In this document: piece after piece, positions 26,440 through 34,661 of the stretch
How positions within the stretch are numbered: position 1 is the stretch's first letter
Layout: each line of letters begins with the position of its first letter
Assembly (NCBI GenBank): GCA_045106235.1
Contig: JBGCEJ010000003.1
Span: 349,985-413,984, forward strand
Reading direction: 5' to 3'
Source: UBA4427 sp045106235
Lineage (GTDB): Bacteria > Myxococcota_A > UBA9160 > UBA4427
DNA length: 64,000 nucleotides
Notes under the pieces: model-generated
The model's database searches: none
What the model was told of the DNA's origin: nothing
Seen by the model: the letters and a program-made list of their open reading frames with translations, nothing else
Made by a program: the position numbers and the translations under genes

Positions 26440-26798
26440 AGTAGAGGCTACGGGAGGCGTCTCAAGATCAGGCAGGGCGTTTTGGAGGGCATGGAGTTTC
26501 CTGATTGTTGTGAAAAAGTCACAGCCTGAGTGCGCGGTAAGCCCGCACTCCCGAGAACCAAAACTAGCCAGTTTCTCGAATAACGAGCGTCGAGTCGTTC
26601 ACGCACGACCGAAGCGTGGACCTAATTCGCTTCAGCGTTTTCTGTTTCATATGCCCATGTGGAATGGACGGCGTCCCGTGACTCTTTGTCCTTCTTGACT
26701 TTTTATCAATTCGAGGCATATGCTGTTAGGTGTCCGACGGTGGACGTGTGAGCTGTTGAAAAGCTGAAGATGTTAAGAATCAGGGAAAAGGGGCGAAG
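26440..26798. other. Intergenic region with the promoter of the DUF6351 gene
   Basis: These 359 bases separate the cytochrome remnant from the DUF6351 gene. A sigma-70-like promoter is at 26695-26724 (listed separately). No gene or hairpin was recognised in the rest. Confidence 0.5.
26695..26724 (+). promoter_or_regulatory. Sigma-70-like promoter upstream of the DUF6351 gene
   Basis: TTGACT at 26695-26700 and TATGCT at 26719-26724, spaced 18 bases, in an AT-rich stretch 75 bases before the start codon. The match to -35 and -10 is good by eye; not tested. Confidence 0.5.
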
Positions 26799-29219
26799 AT
26801 GAGAGATCAAGCGAGCCAAGGGCGCGACAGAATAGGGGTTGAGAAGGAGCGCCAGATTGGGCGCTCCTTTTTTTTGAGGGGTAGGGCTTCGAGTCATGGC
26901 CGGAGACAGGGTGCGGAGAGAGCTCTGCTTTCAGTTCTTCTTGTGACGGTGTTGGGGCTGGCGGGGCCGTTGACAGCCACAGCAGAAGGCAACAGCTACT
27001 GGGATTTCAAGTTCTGGGGCCAACGTCAGCTCGCGATCGAAGTTCTGTCGAGTCCTGCCGACCAGGTGAGCGGAGGCGACGCGCGCGTTCAAGTAAGGCT
27101 CCCCTGGAGCGTCTCGCCGCGACGTGTTCAGATCACGCTGGATGGGCGCAACGTCCGAAACGAGTTTAAGCGGATTCGAGGCACTCGGACGCTTGAAGGC
27201 GTGGTTTCCGATCTGGCGCTTGGGGAGAACGTCCTTAAGGTTAAGGCTCGAAAATATAGACGGCAGTACCTCTCGAAAACGATCACGCTCACGAACCATC
27301 CGGCGAGTGGGCCGATTTTTTCGGGCCCCCAACAGGAGGTCTTCGCCTGTGCTGACGAGGGCGACCGAGCGAATGCCGAGCTTGGTCCGGCGATCGATGA
27401 CGATTGCGCGGTGGAGACGGTCGTCTCGTGGAAATACCGCACAACGGGAGATGCTTGGGCGGATTATGTCCCCGGCGATCCGCGACCGAGCGACCTGGCG
27501 CAGACGACGACGAAGGATGGAAAAACCGTCGATTATATCGTTCGCTGGGAACGCGGGACGCTGAATAGATTCATCTATTCCATCGCTGTCCTCGAGCCGA
27601 ATGCACAGGAGCTCGACGAGCCGGACTTGTCTGCCTGGAACAAGCGCTTGATTTACTACTTCCAGGGCGGTGTTGCGATCGGTCATTATCAGGGCGGTCC
27701 GAGTGGCCGACGAATGCTCTACGACCACGGCCTGTCGCTTGGCTATGCGGTGGCGTACTCGACGGGAACCAAGACCGGAACGCATTACAACCTTCAAGTC
27801 GGCGGCGAGACGGCCATCATGGTCAAGGATCGCTTCGTGTCTGCGTATGGGAACCCCGACTACACGGTCGGCGTGGGTGGATCCGGTGGCGGTATCCAGC
27901 AATACGTTTACGGACAAAACCACAAAGGCCTGCTCGACGCTGGCGTTCCTCAGTACTCCTATCCTGACATGATCACGCAGACGATTCATATCGGAGACTG
28001 CGAGCTGATCGAGCGCTGGATGGATATAGAGGTTCTTCAGGGCAATGCGAAATGGGCGTCATGGGCGAATCGGTCATTGCTCGAGGGTCTGAACGCGATC
28101 GACGGCTTCCCCAATCCATTTGGGCCTTTACTGCCCTTCATCCCGCCGGGAGCCAGCGAGTGTACAAATGCCTGGCGTGGCCTTTCTCCGTTGGTGCTGA
28201 ATCCTAATTTCGGGACGGCACCGGGGATTTCTCTCGCAGAGCAGATCTCGACGGAGTGGACTCATTTCGGTGATGCTGTGAATATTTATGGCGTTGCGGA
28301 GGATGGTTTCGCCGCGAGTACCTGGGATAACGTCGGCGTTCAGTACGGTTTGGGTGCGCTGATCGAGGGTGATCTGCAGGCAGACGAATTTCTTCGGCTT
28401 AACGCGCAGATCGGTTCGTGGAAGAACGAACCGGAGATGGTTCAGGAAGGTTGTCCGTTCTTTGGCGATTGCCCAGGCGGGGCAGATGTGGCCGGGCTTC
28501 CTCCGATCCCCGATATCTATCCGAACTTGATCGATCCTTGGAGCTGGCGAAATATGGCGTTGTCCCCGGATGGGGGCATCACGCCAGCGCCGCGGCGCGA
28601 GGCGGATCCTGGCGCGATCGAAGCGGCCTATGATTCTGGCCTCGTCAACCATGGGGACGTGCAGATTCCGTTGATCGATTGGCGAAATTACCTGGAAGAA
28701 GAACTCGATATGCATAATTCGCATCAGTCTTTTGCGTCCAGGCAAAGGCTGCTCGACTTCGACGGGGATGCTTCGAACCAGGTTGTTTGGTTCACGGATG
28801 AAGGCGAATTCGATCAAACGCCGATGGCGTTCGAGGTGATCGACGAGTGGATGGCGAATATTAAGCGCCGACCTTGGAAGGGCGTTGCGAGGAATAAGCC
28901 CGCAGCGGCAGTCGACAGTTGTTTCGATGCCGAGGGCGAGCTGATCTATTCCGGGGCCGATGCTTGGGACGGGATTCTGGATGACGGTGCAGAGGGGCCC
29001 TGTGCCACGGCTTTGCCCGTCTACTCGACCTCGCGGATCGTCGCGGGCGGTCCGATCAACGGCGATGTTTTCAAGTGTGAGTTGATTCCGGTGGGCGATG
29101 CGATCGATGCAGGCCTATACGGCGATGTCGTGTTCACGCCGGTTCAGCTTGGCCAGCTTGATGTGGTCTTTCCGAACGGGGTCTGCGACTACGCGCAGGG
29201 AGACGCTCGACGCCCGTGA
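26799..29219 (+). CDS. DUF6351 family secreted hydrolase-like protein
   Basis: An 806-residue exported protein. An N-terminal stretch of about 45 residues precedes a hydrophobic export signal ending GPLTATAEGN, so the true start may be nearer the signal. After an Ig-like region (about 75-165) comes an alpha/beta-hydrolase-like core with a nucleophile elbow VGVGGSGGGIQQY around Ser362. The sequence LIYYFQGGVAIGHYQGG and the many paired Cys are typical of DUF6351 proteins, which look like tannase- or esterase-type hydrolases. The substrate is unknown. A strong terminator follows 40 bases after the stop. Monocistronic. Confidence 0.8.
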   Translation: MRDQASQGRDRIGVEKERQIGRSFFLRGRASSHGRRQGAERALLSVLLVTVLGLAGPLTATAEGNSYWDFKFWGQRQLAIEVLSSPADQVSGGDARVQVRLPWSVSPRRVQITLDGRNVRNEFKRIRGTRTLEGVVSDLALGENVLKVKARKYRRQYLSKTITLTNHPASGPIFSGPQQEVFACADEGDRANAELGPAIDDDCAVETVVSWKYRTTGDAWADYVPGDPRPSDLAQTTTKDGKTVDYIVRWERGTLNRFIYSIAVLEPNAQELDEPDLSAWNKRLIYYFQGGVAIGHYQGGPSGRRMLYDHGLSLGYAVAYSTGTKTGTHYNLQVGGETAIMVKDRFVSAYGNPDYTVGVGGSGGGIQQYVYGQNHKGLLDAGVPQYSYPDMITQTIHIGDCELIERWMDIEVLQGNAKWASWANRSLLEGLNAIDGFPNPFGPLLPFIPPGASECTNAWRGLSPLVLNPNFGTAPGISLAEQISTEWTHFGDAVNIYGVAEDGFAASTWDNVGVQYGLGALIEGDLQADEFLRLNAQIGSWKNEPEMVQEGCPFFGDCPGGADVAGLPPIPDIYPNLIDPWSWRNMALSPDGGITPAPRREADPGAIEAAYDSGLVNHGDVQIPLIDWRNYLEEELDMHNSHQSFASRQRLLDFDGDASNQVVWFTDEGEFDQTPMAFEVIDEWMANIKRRPWKGVARNKPAAAVDSCFDAEGELIYSGADAWDGILDDGAEGPCATALPVYSTSRIVAGGPINGDVFKCELIPVGDAIDAGLYGDVVFTPVQLGQLDVVFPNGVCDYAQGDARRP

Positions 29220-29555
29220 CATAGCGAGGGCTTCCGAACTCTTTGGTGCCAACAGGTCAATCGGCCCGTCTGCAGAGATGCAGGCGGGCCGATCTCTTTC
29301 AGCACCCGGCGGAGTTAGCGGAGATGGGACTGCTGCGGCCGCTGGTACGAGATTGGCCGTATTCTTAATGAGCTTCGCGTAGGAAATGCCTGAATCGTGA
29401 AGCACTTCACAATGGGCTCCGCATTAGGCCGATATAGTTTCGAGACTTAAGTCGCGCGTCGTCAATTCCAATGCGTGCGCAGTCGGGGGCACTAACTGCC
29501 GAGAATGATGAGTCCGACAACTCCACATACAGAAAACCGCAAAGGATCAAATGCC
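29220..29555. other. Intergenic region
   Basis: These 336 bases hold the terminator of the DUF6351 gene near the left end and the promoter region of the next secreted protein. An AAAGGA ribosome site lies shortly before 29556. Nothing else was recognised. Confidence 0.5.
29260..29300 (+). terminator. Intrinsic terminator after the DUF6351 gene
   Basis: A 14-bp stem (29260-29273 with 29280-29293, one G.U pair), loop AGAGAT, followed by CTCTTTC. GC-rich and stable; the U-tract is short. Confidence 0.75.
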
Positions 29556-30308
29556 ATGCGATACTCGACGGTAATGCGAAAGCCCTCCATCAGCGGACGG
29601 GTTCGGCGCCGCTGCAGCCTTCTGCTCACCACGTTCGGGATGATCGCCTGCGCTTCGCTATTCGGAGCATCGAGTGCTTTCGCACAAGTCGAATTCGTTG
29701 AGTGGCCTACGGTCAACGCCGGCAGCGGCGGAGGGATCACCGCATCGGCCATGTACACGATCAATGCGGGGACGGTGAGCTCGACCCTTTTTACACCCGA
29801 CGCCCCTCTTTTTGTTGCCGACTACGCGAGTACGATCCCGATTCTCAGCTACGCCTCTTCTGCTCTTCCCGCGGATATCGACTCGATCATTGAATTCTCT
29901 CCGCCGCTCCCGCTCGGATCAGTCCTACTCGTATTGGACGTCGATGTGAGTCAAGAGACATTTATCTTGGAGAGTGAGGGGGCCGCGCTCGAATTACTTG
30001 AACAGGTCGAAAGTACCCTCGGCGCCCAGTCCGTGTTCCCGAGCTACGACGAAGTCAGCGGAGAACTCATCGCGCCCGGCGTCAATAACCTCGTCGAGGT
30101 TTCGGTCTTTGACCTGGAAGGGGTCAGCTCGATTGACGTCGCCTTTCTGAACGGCCAATCGGGGTCCGGAGGCGCTATCGCTATTGCCGTTCCGGAAGCG
30201 GGCTTCCCCCTTCAACTCAGTTTCGGATTGATGGGCGCGCTTGCTGCTCGACGGCAGCGCGCTTCGAATTCAGTCGCTAGCCGTCGAGCGGGATTTCGTG
30301 CTCAATGA
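29556..30308 (+). CDS. Secreted protein with a PEAG-variant PEP-CTERM tail
   Basis: A 250-residue exported protein from ATG 29556, preceded by AAAGGA. The signal peptide ends GASSAFAQ. The body has VLLVLDVDVSQETFILES-type beta segments and no known domain. The C-terminus reads VPEAGFPLQLSFGLMGALAA, followed by RRQRA and about 15 more residues, so the usual PEP is replaced by PEAG and the basic end is extended. It is most likely a PEP-CTERM protein or a degenerate one. Its end overlaps the convergent membrane protein gene by 32 bases. Confidence 0.75.
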   Translation: MRYSTVMRKPSISGRVRRRCSLLLTTFGMIACASLFGASSAFAQVEFVEWPTVNAGSGGGITASAMYTINAGTVSSTLFTPDAPLFVADYASTIPILSYASSALPADIDSIIEFSPPLPLGSVLLVLDVDVSQETFILESEGAALELLEQVESTLGAQSVFPSYDEVSGELIAPGVNNLVEVSVFDLEGVSSIDVAFLNGQSGSGGAIAIAVPEAGFPLQLSFGLMGALAARRQRASNSVASRRAGFRAQ

Positions 30309-30882
30309 GTTCGGCCTTCAGCGTGGAGAGGTTGCCTTCGAGCGCCGGGATGGTCTCCGCCTTCAGCCTCTCGAGGAGTTTCTGAATCTCGCGACCCGAC
30401 ATGGACATCTTGAAATCCTTGTTGGCGGAAACCTTGTCGAGAATGATCCGAACGTTCCCGTAGAACGAGTTGACGCCGGACAAGATCTCGGGCGGCGTTG
30501 TCAGCGCCGAGGGGGAAGCTTTGAGTGCTTCCCAGACGAAGAATTGGGGATGCTCCACCTGTGCGTCGCTTTTCCGATACCGGTATCCCTTGTCGAGATT
30601 CTCGATGATCTGCTCGAGCGCGGTGACGTTCTGGGTGAGCTCGTTGTGGAGCGATGTCCGTAGGTAATAGTTGTCGCGATCGGTTTTGATCGCTTCGTAC
30701 TTAATCGCGGTCTCGAGGGCTGCGTTGGCTGCGAGGTAGACACCCAGCACCGTCGACAAGACGACGACGAGGTTCCCAATCCAAAACTCCCAGTTGATCT
30801 TCTTGTCGCCCACCGGTCGGGTTGCCTTTCTTCCAGCGCGCGGTCGAACGCGCAGCCCACTCAAAAATGTCTTGATCGACAT
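30277..30882 (-). CDS. Single-pass membrane protein of unknown function
   Basis: A 201-residue protein, start placed at ATG 30882 with GAAAGAGG just upstream; the longer open frame is not protein-like. A basic N-terminus leads into one transmembrane helix (about residues 34-53), followed by a long helical, charged domain with possible coiled coil (TSLHNELTQNVTALEQIIE and LEGNLSTLKAELIEHE). No family recognised. Its 3' end overlaps the PEAG-tail gene. Confidence 0.65.
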   Translation of the reverse strand: MSIKTFLSGLRVRPRAGRKATRPVGDKKINWEFWIGNLVVVLSTVLGVYLAANAALETAIKYEAIKTDRDNYYLRTSLHNELTQNVTALEQIIENLDKGYRYRKSDAQVEHPQFFVWEALKASPSALTTPPEILSGVNSFYGNVRIILDKVSANKDFKMSMSGREIQKLLERLKAETIPALEGNLSTLKAELIEHEIPLDG

Positions 30883-31099
30883 GGCCTCTTTCTCTTTAAC
30901 GACTTCCCGGCGAGACCGGGAAAAGCTCGGCCAGACAATAGCGAGAGATTGGGAATGGGCCCCGGTTGGCGGAGCTCTAGAGCGCGTGTCGCTGTGTAGG
31001 GCAGGGCAGGGCCTCACTAAACACATGCCGAGCCACAGCGAGCCAGACCCCATGACCGCAGGCATTGCATGGCGCAGTGCTTCTGTCGCTCGCGCTACT

Positions 31100-31606
31100 T
31101 CAGAGCCCGAATTCGCTGAGCTCTTTTTCGGAGTCAGGCCGAATTCCTAATTCCCACCGAAAGAGACGGCTCGCTTCCTCGATTGGAAGATCGTTGATGC
31201 TCGCGATTCGCCGCCGCATCAGACCATTTTTCGCGAATTCCCAATTTTCATTTCCATAGGATCTGAACCATTGGCCGCTTGCGTTATGCCATTCGTAGGC
31301 GAATCGAACGGCGATGCGGTCTTCTGAATAGGCCCAGAGCTCTTTGCAAAGGCGGTATTCGATTTCGCTCGACCATTTGCGCGAAAGAAACTCAACCACT
31401 TGATCTCGACCGTGCAAAAATTCTGAACGGTTTCGCCAAACCGTATCCGGCGTGTAGGCCATCGCGACTTTCTGCGGATTTCGACCATTCCAGCCATTCT
31501 CGGCCGCGCGTACTTTTGCTTTCGCAGTTTCCAAGCTGAAGGGCGGGAACGGCGGCCGTGCCTCTTCCGCCGCGGCAGTTTCGTCCTTTGTGATTTCTGT
31601 ACTCAT
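31100..31606 (-). CDS. DUF1348 (NTF2/SnoaL-like) protein
   Basis: A 168-residue small protein with the DUF1348 pattern: AENGWNGRNPQKVAMAYTPD, VWRNRSEFLHGRDQVVEFL and VRFAYEWHNASGQWFRSYG. These are NTF2-fold cone-shaped proteins; the enzymatic role is unknown. It lies 23 bases downstream of the ANTAR regulator stop and is probably co-transcribed with it. A nitrogen-related role is possible only by context. Confidence 0.8.
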   Translation of the reverse strand: MSTEITKDETAAAEEARPPFPPFSLETAKAKVRAAENGWNGRNPQKVAMAYTPDTVWRNRSEFLHGRDQVVEFLSRKWSSEIEYRLCKELWAYSEDRIAVRFAYEWHNASGQWFRSYGNENWEFAKNGLMRRRIASINDLPIEEASRLFRWELGIRPDSEKELSEFGL

Positions 31607-31629
31607 AACGACCTCACTTGGCGCAGGCG

Positions 31630-32292
31630 CTACGCGCTACGCCCGAGATTGGTAAGGACGCGTTCGGCGATCTTACCAAGACTCAAATTTTGATCCATCG
31701 CCTCTTGTCGCATGCGTGAGAATGCCTCTTCCTCTCCGAGGCCAAGCCTCTTCATCAGGAGACCCTTCGCCCGCTCGATATCACGCCTTTCGCGAAGCCG
31801 CTCCTGGGTTTTCCCCAACTGCATGGAAAGTTGGTCCCGCTCTTGAAGTTCTGCTTGGTGAGACTCGAATCGCGCGACTGCCACTTCAAGGATGGTGCGA
31901 ACGCGGGTCGTGTCCAGCTCGTGAACGACGTAGGCCGATACGCCGGCGCGGAGGGCCTTTCGCATGCTCTCCCGATCGGAACGATCGACAAAGAAGGCAA
32001 TGGGCCGAGGGTTCACCTCCGTGATGCGCCGCATACTCTCGAGTGTGTCGCGGGTGGGCGAGTCTTGTTCGATCAGGATGACTTCGGGGGCATGCTCGGC
32101 CACTATCTGCTCGGGTTCCGTCAGATTGCGGAGTGAGATCACTTCGCAACCATCTAGCTCAAGTGCACGCTGCAAACCGGCCGCGCGTGCGTCGTTCGAA
32201 TCGATCAAAAGCACACGCAAATCGCCACTCTCTCGCTTTCGTGCTGTCAGGATAATCTTTGCCTGCCCTTGGTTAAGCAAAAATGGGGCCAC
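31630..32292 (-). CDS. NasT-like ANTAR-domain RNA-binding antitermination regulator
   Basis: A 220-residue response-regulator-type protein. A receiver-like domain (about residues 25-140) is followed by a helical linker and an ANTAR domain (about 163-218: QERLRERRDIERAKGLLMK, RMRQEAMDQNLSLGKIA). NasT proteins bind a two-hairpin RNA leader and prevent termination upstream of nitrate assimilation genes. At the phosphoacceptor site the sequence reads VILIEQDSP, with Glu75 where Asp is expected, so control is probably not by phosphorylation. No NasS sensor gene is adjacent. It is transcribed away from the cyanase operon, whose leader carries a matching ANTAR hairpin. The start may be a TTG at about residue 25 instead. 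Confidence 0.85.
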   Translation of the reverse strand: MAPFLLNQGQAKIILTARKRESGDLRVLLIDSNDARAAGLQRALELDGCEVISLRNLTEPEQIVAEHAPEVILIEQDSPTRDTLESMRRITEVNPRPIAFFVDRSDRESMRKALRAGVSAYVVHELDTTRVRTILEVAVARFESHQAELQERDQLSMQLGKTQERLRERRDIERAKGLLMKRLGLGEEEAFSRMRQEAMDQNLSLGKIAERVLTNLGRSA

Positions 32293-32494
32293 CCCGATTG
32301 CCTCGCATACGAGCCTTGGAGTCTGTCCCGAGCCTTTCGAAGCGAACTCCCTGCTTCTGTCTACGGCAGGTGAGGCGAAACTCTGTGCACCTCGGTCCTA
32401 AGCATTTAGGCAGAGGTGGATACATCTGAGCCGCAATGACACATCGACGACTCAGTTGGGCGGACCCCTTCACGCCGATCCGCATCGAGCGTTT

Positions 32495-32510
32495 TGGCAT
32501 GCTGATTGCT
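32495..32510 (+). promoter_or_regulatory. Sigma-54 (RpoN) promoter of the cyanase operon
   Basis: TGGCATG, four bases, then TTGCT. The -24 GG (32496-32497) and -12 GC (32508-32509) are exactly 10 bases apart, as required. Transcription would start near 32520, about 10 bases before the first leader hairpin. RpoN control fits nitrogen-source genes. Confidence 0.8.
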
Positions 32511-32530
32511 TTCTTACAACTTCGATGAGA

Positions 32531-32570
32531 CAGGAACCGACGTGTTTCCTGCGAAAGCAACGGCGCTTTC
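32531..32570 (+). promoter_or_regulatory. ANTAR-target leader RNA hairpins P1 (possible) and P2
   Basis: P2 is a 6-bp stem, GAAAGC (32553-32558) with GCTTTC (32565-32570), closing the hexanucleotide loop AACGGC. ANTAR proteins recognise hexaloops with A at position 1 and G at position 4, both present. P2 uses bases that also form the 5' arm of the terminator, so the two folds exclude each other. An upstream stem CAGGAA/TTCCTG at 32531-32551 is in the right place for P1, but its loop does not match the consensus. Confidence 0.7.
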
Positions 32571-32598
32571 TCTCGCAAGAGAGAAGTGCCGTTTTTTT
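32559..32598 (+). terminator. Leader (attenuator) terminator before cynS
   Basis: A near-perfect stem of about 15 bp (32559-32574 with 32579-32593; one bulge and one G.U), GCAA loop and seven T. It lies 38 bases before the cynS start and downstream of the sigma-54 promoter, so it must be overridden for cynS to be expressed. Confidence 0.88.
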
Positions 32599-32635
32599 AT
32601 GGGGCGCGGCTGAAAGCGCGCGTGCAAGGGGAAGA

Positions 32636-33082
32636 ATGTTGACGAAAGAAGAAGCAAGGCAAGTGATTCTGGCGGCAAAGCAGAGCAAGGGGCTCACATA
32701 CTCCGACCTGGGAGAAGCGACCGGTTGCGACAAAGTCTTCATCGCCGCAGCGATCGAAGGTCAGGCCAGCGTGACGAGTGATGTCGCAAGCAAACTCACG
32801 GAAGCCCTTTCTCTAGACGACTCGGTCGCGACTGCCCTTGAGTCCTTCCCGATGAAGGGGTGTCTTGAAGACGCCGTGCCCGTCGATCCCTTGATCTACC
32901 GCTTCCATGAAATCACGCATGTCTACGGGACGGCGATGAAGGCCGTGATCCATGAGATGTTCGGTGACGGCATTATGAGCGCCATCGACTTCGAAATTGA
33001 CATCAAGCGTCTTGAGGACCCGAAAGGAGATCGGGTCGTTGTGACCTACAACGGAAAGTTTCTCCCCTACCGCAAATGGTAG
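32636..33082 (+). CDS. cynS: Cyanate hydratase (cyanase)
   Basis: A 148-residue cyanase (E. coli CynS is 156). The N-terminal helical domain resembles a DNA-binding fold; the C-terminal domain has the catalytic triad Arg89 and Glu92 in IYRFHE and Ser115 in IMSAIDF, with exactly the spacing of Arg96, Glu99 and Ser122 in E. coli. It converts cyanate and bicarbonate to ammonia and CO2, detoxifying cyanate and giving nitrogen. ATG 32636 has an AAGGGGAAG ribosome site. Downstream by 50 bases is the transporter binding protein. Regulation is probably by sigma-54 and ANTAR antitermination. Confidence 0.95.
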   Translation: MLTKEEARQVILAAKQSKGLTYSDLGEATGCDKVFIAAAIEGQASVTSDVASKLTEALSLDDSVATALESFPMKGCLEDAVPVDPLIYRFHEITHVYGTAMKAVIHEMFGDGIMSAIDFEIDIKRLEDPKGDRVVVTYNGKFLPYRKW

Positions 33083-33132
33083 GAAGTCTCACTTGCGCCC
33101 AGCCTATTCAATCTTAGAACGAGGACACGCGA

Positions 33133-34554
33133 ATGAATTTCGATGACGACGAAAACGAACGACATAGCGGCGAGCATGGCAGCCATCTTCAATGTGAAAC
33201 GGCGGGCTGCGCAGACCATGGCTCGAGCGCCACTATCTTAAAGGATCCCTATGCGGCGACGGAAGAGGAGGCGAACCAGAACCTGCCCACTTCGCCCGAG
33301 GCGGCGATGGATCGTGCGATCGAGAGCACTGTGGTCCGCGCGCTTTTCAAGGGGAACGAGATTTCGCGCCGAAGCTTCATGAAAGCGGTGGGATCAACCG
33401 CAGCAGCAGGGCTCATCGGGAGCATGTTTCCCATTGAAGCCGCGAAAGCGATGGCAAAAGAAGGAGGTCCGATCGAGAAGAAGGACCTAACGGTTGGGTT
33501 TATTCCCATCACCTGTGCGACGCCCATCATCATGGCTGAGCCGATGGGTTTCTATTCAAAGCACGGATTGAATGCGAAGGTTAAACGCGCGGCAGGCTGG
33601 GCCATGGTGCGCGACTGGGCGATCACGGAAGAAGTCGATGCCGCGCATATGTTGAGTCCGATGCCCCTGTCCATTTCGCTGGGCGCAGGGTCTGCGCAGG
33701 AACCGTTCCTGATGCCCGCGGTTGAGAACATCAATGGACAAGCCATTACGCTGGCCAATAAGCATAAGGGCGTCAAAGAACCCAAAGACATGAAGGGCTT
33801 TCGGTTCTGCGTCCCCTTTGATTACTCGATGCACAATTATTTGCTTCGGTACTACCTGGCTGAGGGGGGGCTGCATCCTGATAAGGATGTGCAGATTCGC
33901 GTCGTTCCCCCGCCGGAGATGGTGGCCAACCTGAGAGCCGGAAATGTCGATGGCTATCTGGCGCCGGATCCGTTTAACCAGCGGGCCGTCTACGAGAACG
34001 TTGGCTTCATCTTTAAGCTCTCGAAAGACATCTGGAATCGACATCCCTGCTGTGCTTTTGCCATCTCGAAGAAGTTTGCGGAAGACAATCCGAATACGTA
34101 CTCCGCGCTCTTTCGTTCAATCGTGGAAGCGACGCATTACGCGTCTAAGCATGACAACCGAAAGGAGATTGCGAAGGCGATTGCGCCGAAGAACTACCTC
34201 AACCAGCCGGTCACAGTGTTGGAGCAGGTTCTTACGGGGCGCTATGCGGATGGTCTCGGAAATATTCAGAACGTGCCTGACCGCATCGACTTTGACCCGT
34301 ACCCGTGGCACTCAATGGCAATTTGGATTCTGACGCAGATGAAGCGATGGAACCATGTCGATTCCGATTTCGACTACCAGAAGGTCGCGCAAGAAGTCTA
34401 TATGGCATCCGAATGCGACGACATTTCTAAGGAGCTGGGATTCAAGACGCACGATTCCACCATGTCGACGCATCAATTAAGCGGTGGACTCTTCGACCCG
34501 ACGGACCCGGAGGGTTATTTGAAGAGCTTCCCGATTAATAATTTGGGCGCGTAA
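33133..34554 (+). CDS. NrtA/CmpA-like ABC transporter substrate-binding protein, Tat-exported
   Basis: A 473-residue binding protein of the nitrate/bicarbonate/cyanate group. A twin-arginine signal ISRRSFMKAVGS (Arg79-Arg80) precedes a hydrophobic stretch and AKA cleavage region. The mature part has VGFIPITCATPIIMAEPMGFY and PPPEMVANLRAGNVDGYLAPDP, typical of NrtA. The 75 residues before the Tat motif include a His/Cys-rich segment (HSGEHGSHLQCETAGCADH) that could bind metal. The start at 33133 is supported by GAGGA 8 bases upstream. With cynS next door the likely substrate is cyanate, though nitrate or nitrite cannot be excluded. Confidence 0.9.
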   Translation: MNFDDDENERHSGEHGSHLQCETAGCADHGSSATILKDPYAATEEEANQNLPTSPEAAMDRAIESTVVRALFKGNEISRRSFMKAVGSTAAAGLIGSMFPIEAAKAMAKEGGPIEKKDLTVGFIPITCATPIIMAEPMGFYSKHGLNAKVKRAAGWAMVRDWAITEEVDAAHMLSPMPLSISLGAGSAQEPFLMPAVENINGQAITLANKHKGVKEPKDMKGFRFCVPFDYSMHNYLLRYYLAEGGLHPDKDVQIRVVPPPEMVANLRAGNVDGYLAPDPFNQRAVYENVGFIFKLSKDIWNRHPCCAFAISKKFAEDNPNTYSALFRSIVEATHYASKHDNRKEIAKAIAPKNYLNQPVTVLEQVLTGRYADGLGNIQNVPDRIDFDPYPWHSMAIWILTQMKRWNHVDSDFDYQKVAQEVYMASECDDISKELGFKTHDSTMSTHQLSGGLFDPTDPEGYLKSFPINNLGA

Positions 34555-34564
34555 GAGGGGCTTT

Positions 34565-34603
34565 AGGAAGGCTGTGTGGTGAAGTTCGCCGTGCAGCCTT
34601 CCT
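34565..34603 (+). terminator. Intra-operon hairpin after the binding-protein gene
   Basis: A perfect 10-bp stem (34565-34574 with 34594-34603) followed by a pyrimidine-rich tail. It sits 11 bases after the binding-protein stop and before the permease; probably a leaky terminator or mRNA stabiliser giving more binding protein than membrane parts. Confidence 0.6.
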
Positions 34604-34661
34604 CTCGCTCTCTTTGACTTGTTTTACTCCATGGCCCTTTACCGCAGGAAGATCAAAGACC

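Larger units (their letters stand above)
32293..32635. other. Divergent control region between the ANTAR regulator and cynS
   Basis: These 343 bases hold the promoter of the regulator (not identified) and, on the right, the sigma-54 promoter, ANTAR hairpin and terminator of the cynS leader, each listed separately. The left 200 bases show no further recognisable signal. Confidence 0.6.

Noticed and set aside
26931..27989. 352-codon reverse open frame
   Set aside because: Shadow of the DUF6351 gene; no signal peptide or motif, while the forward frame is clearly protein-like.
32531..32551. Perfect ANTAR P1 hairpin
   Set aside because: The stem is good but its loop lacks the A1/G4 pattern; kept only as a possible P1.
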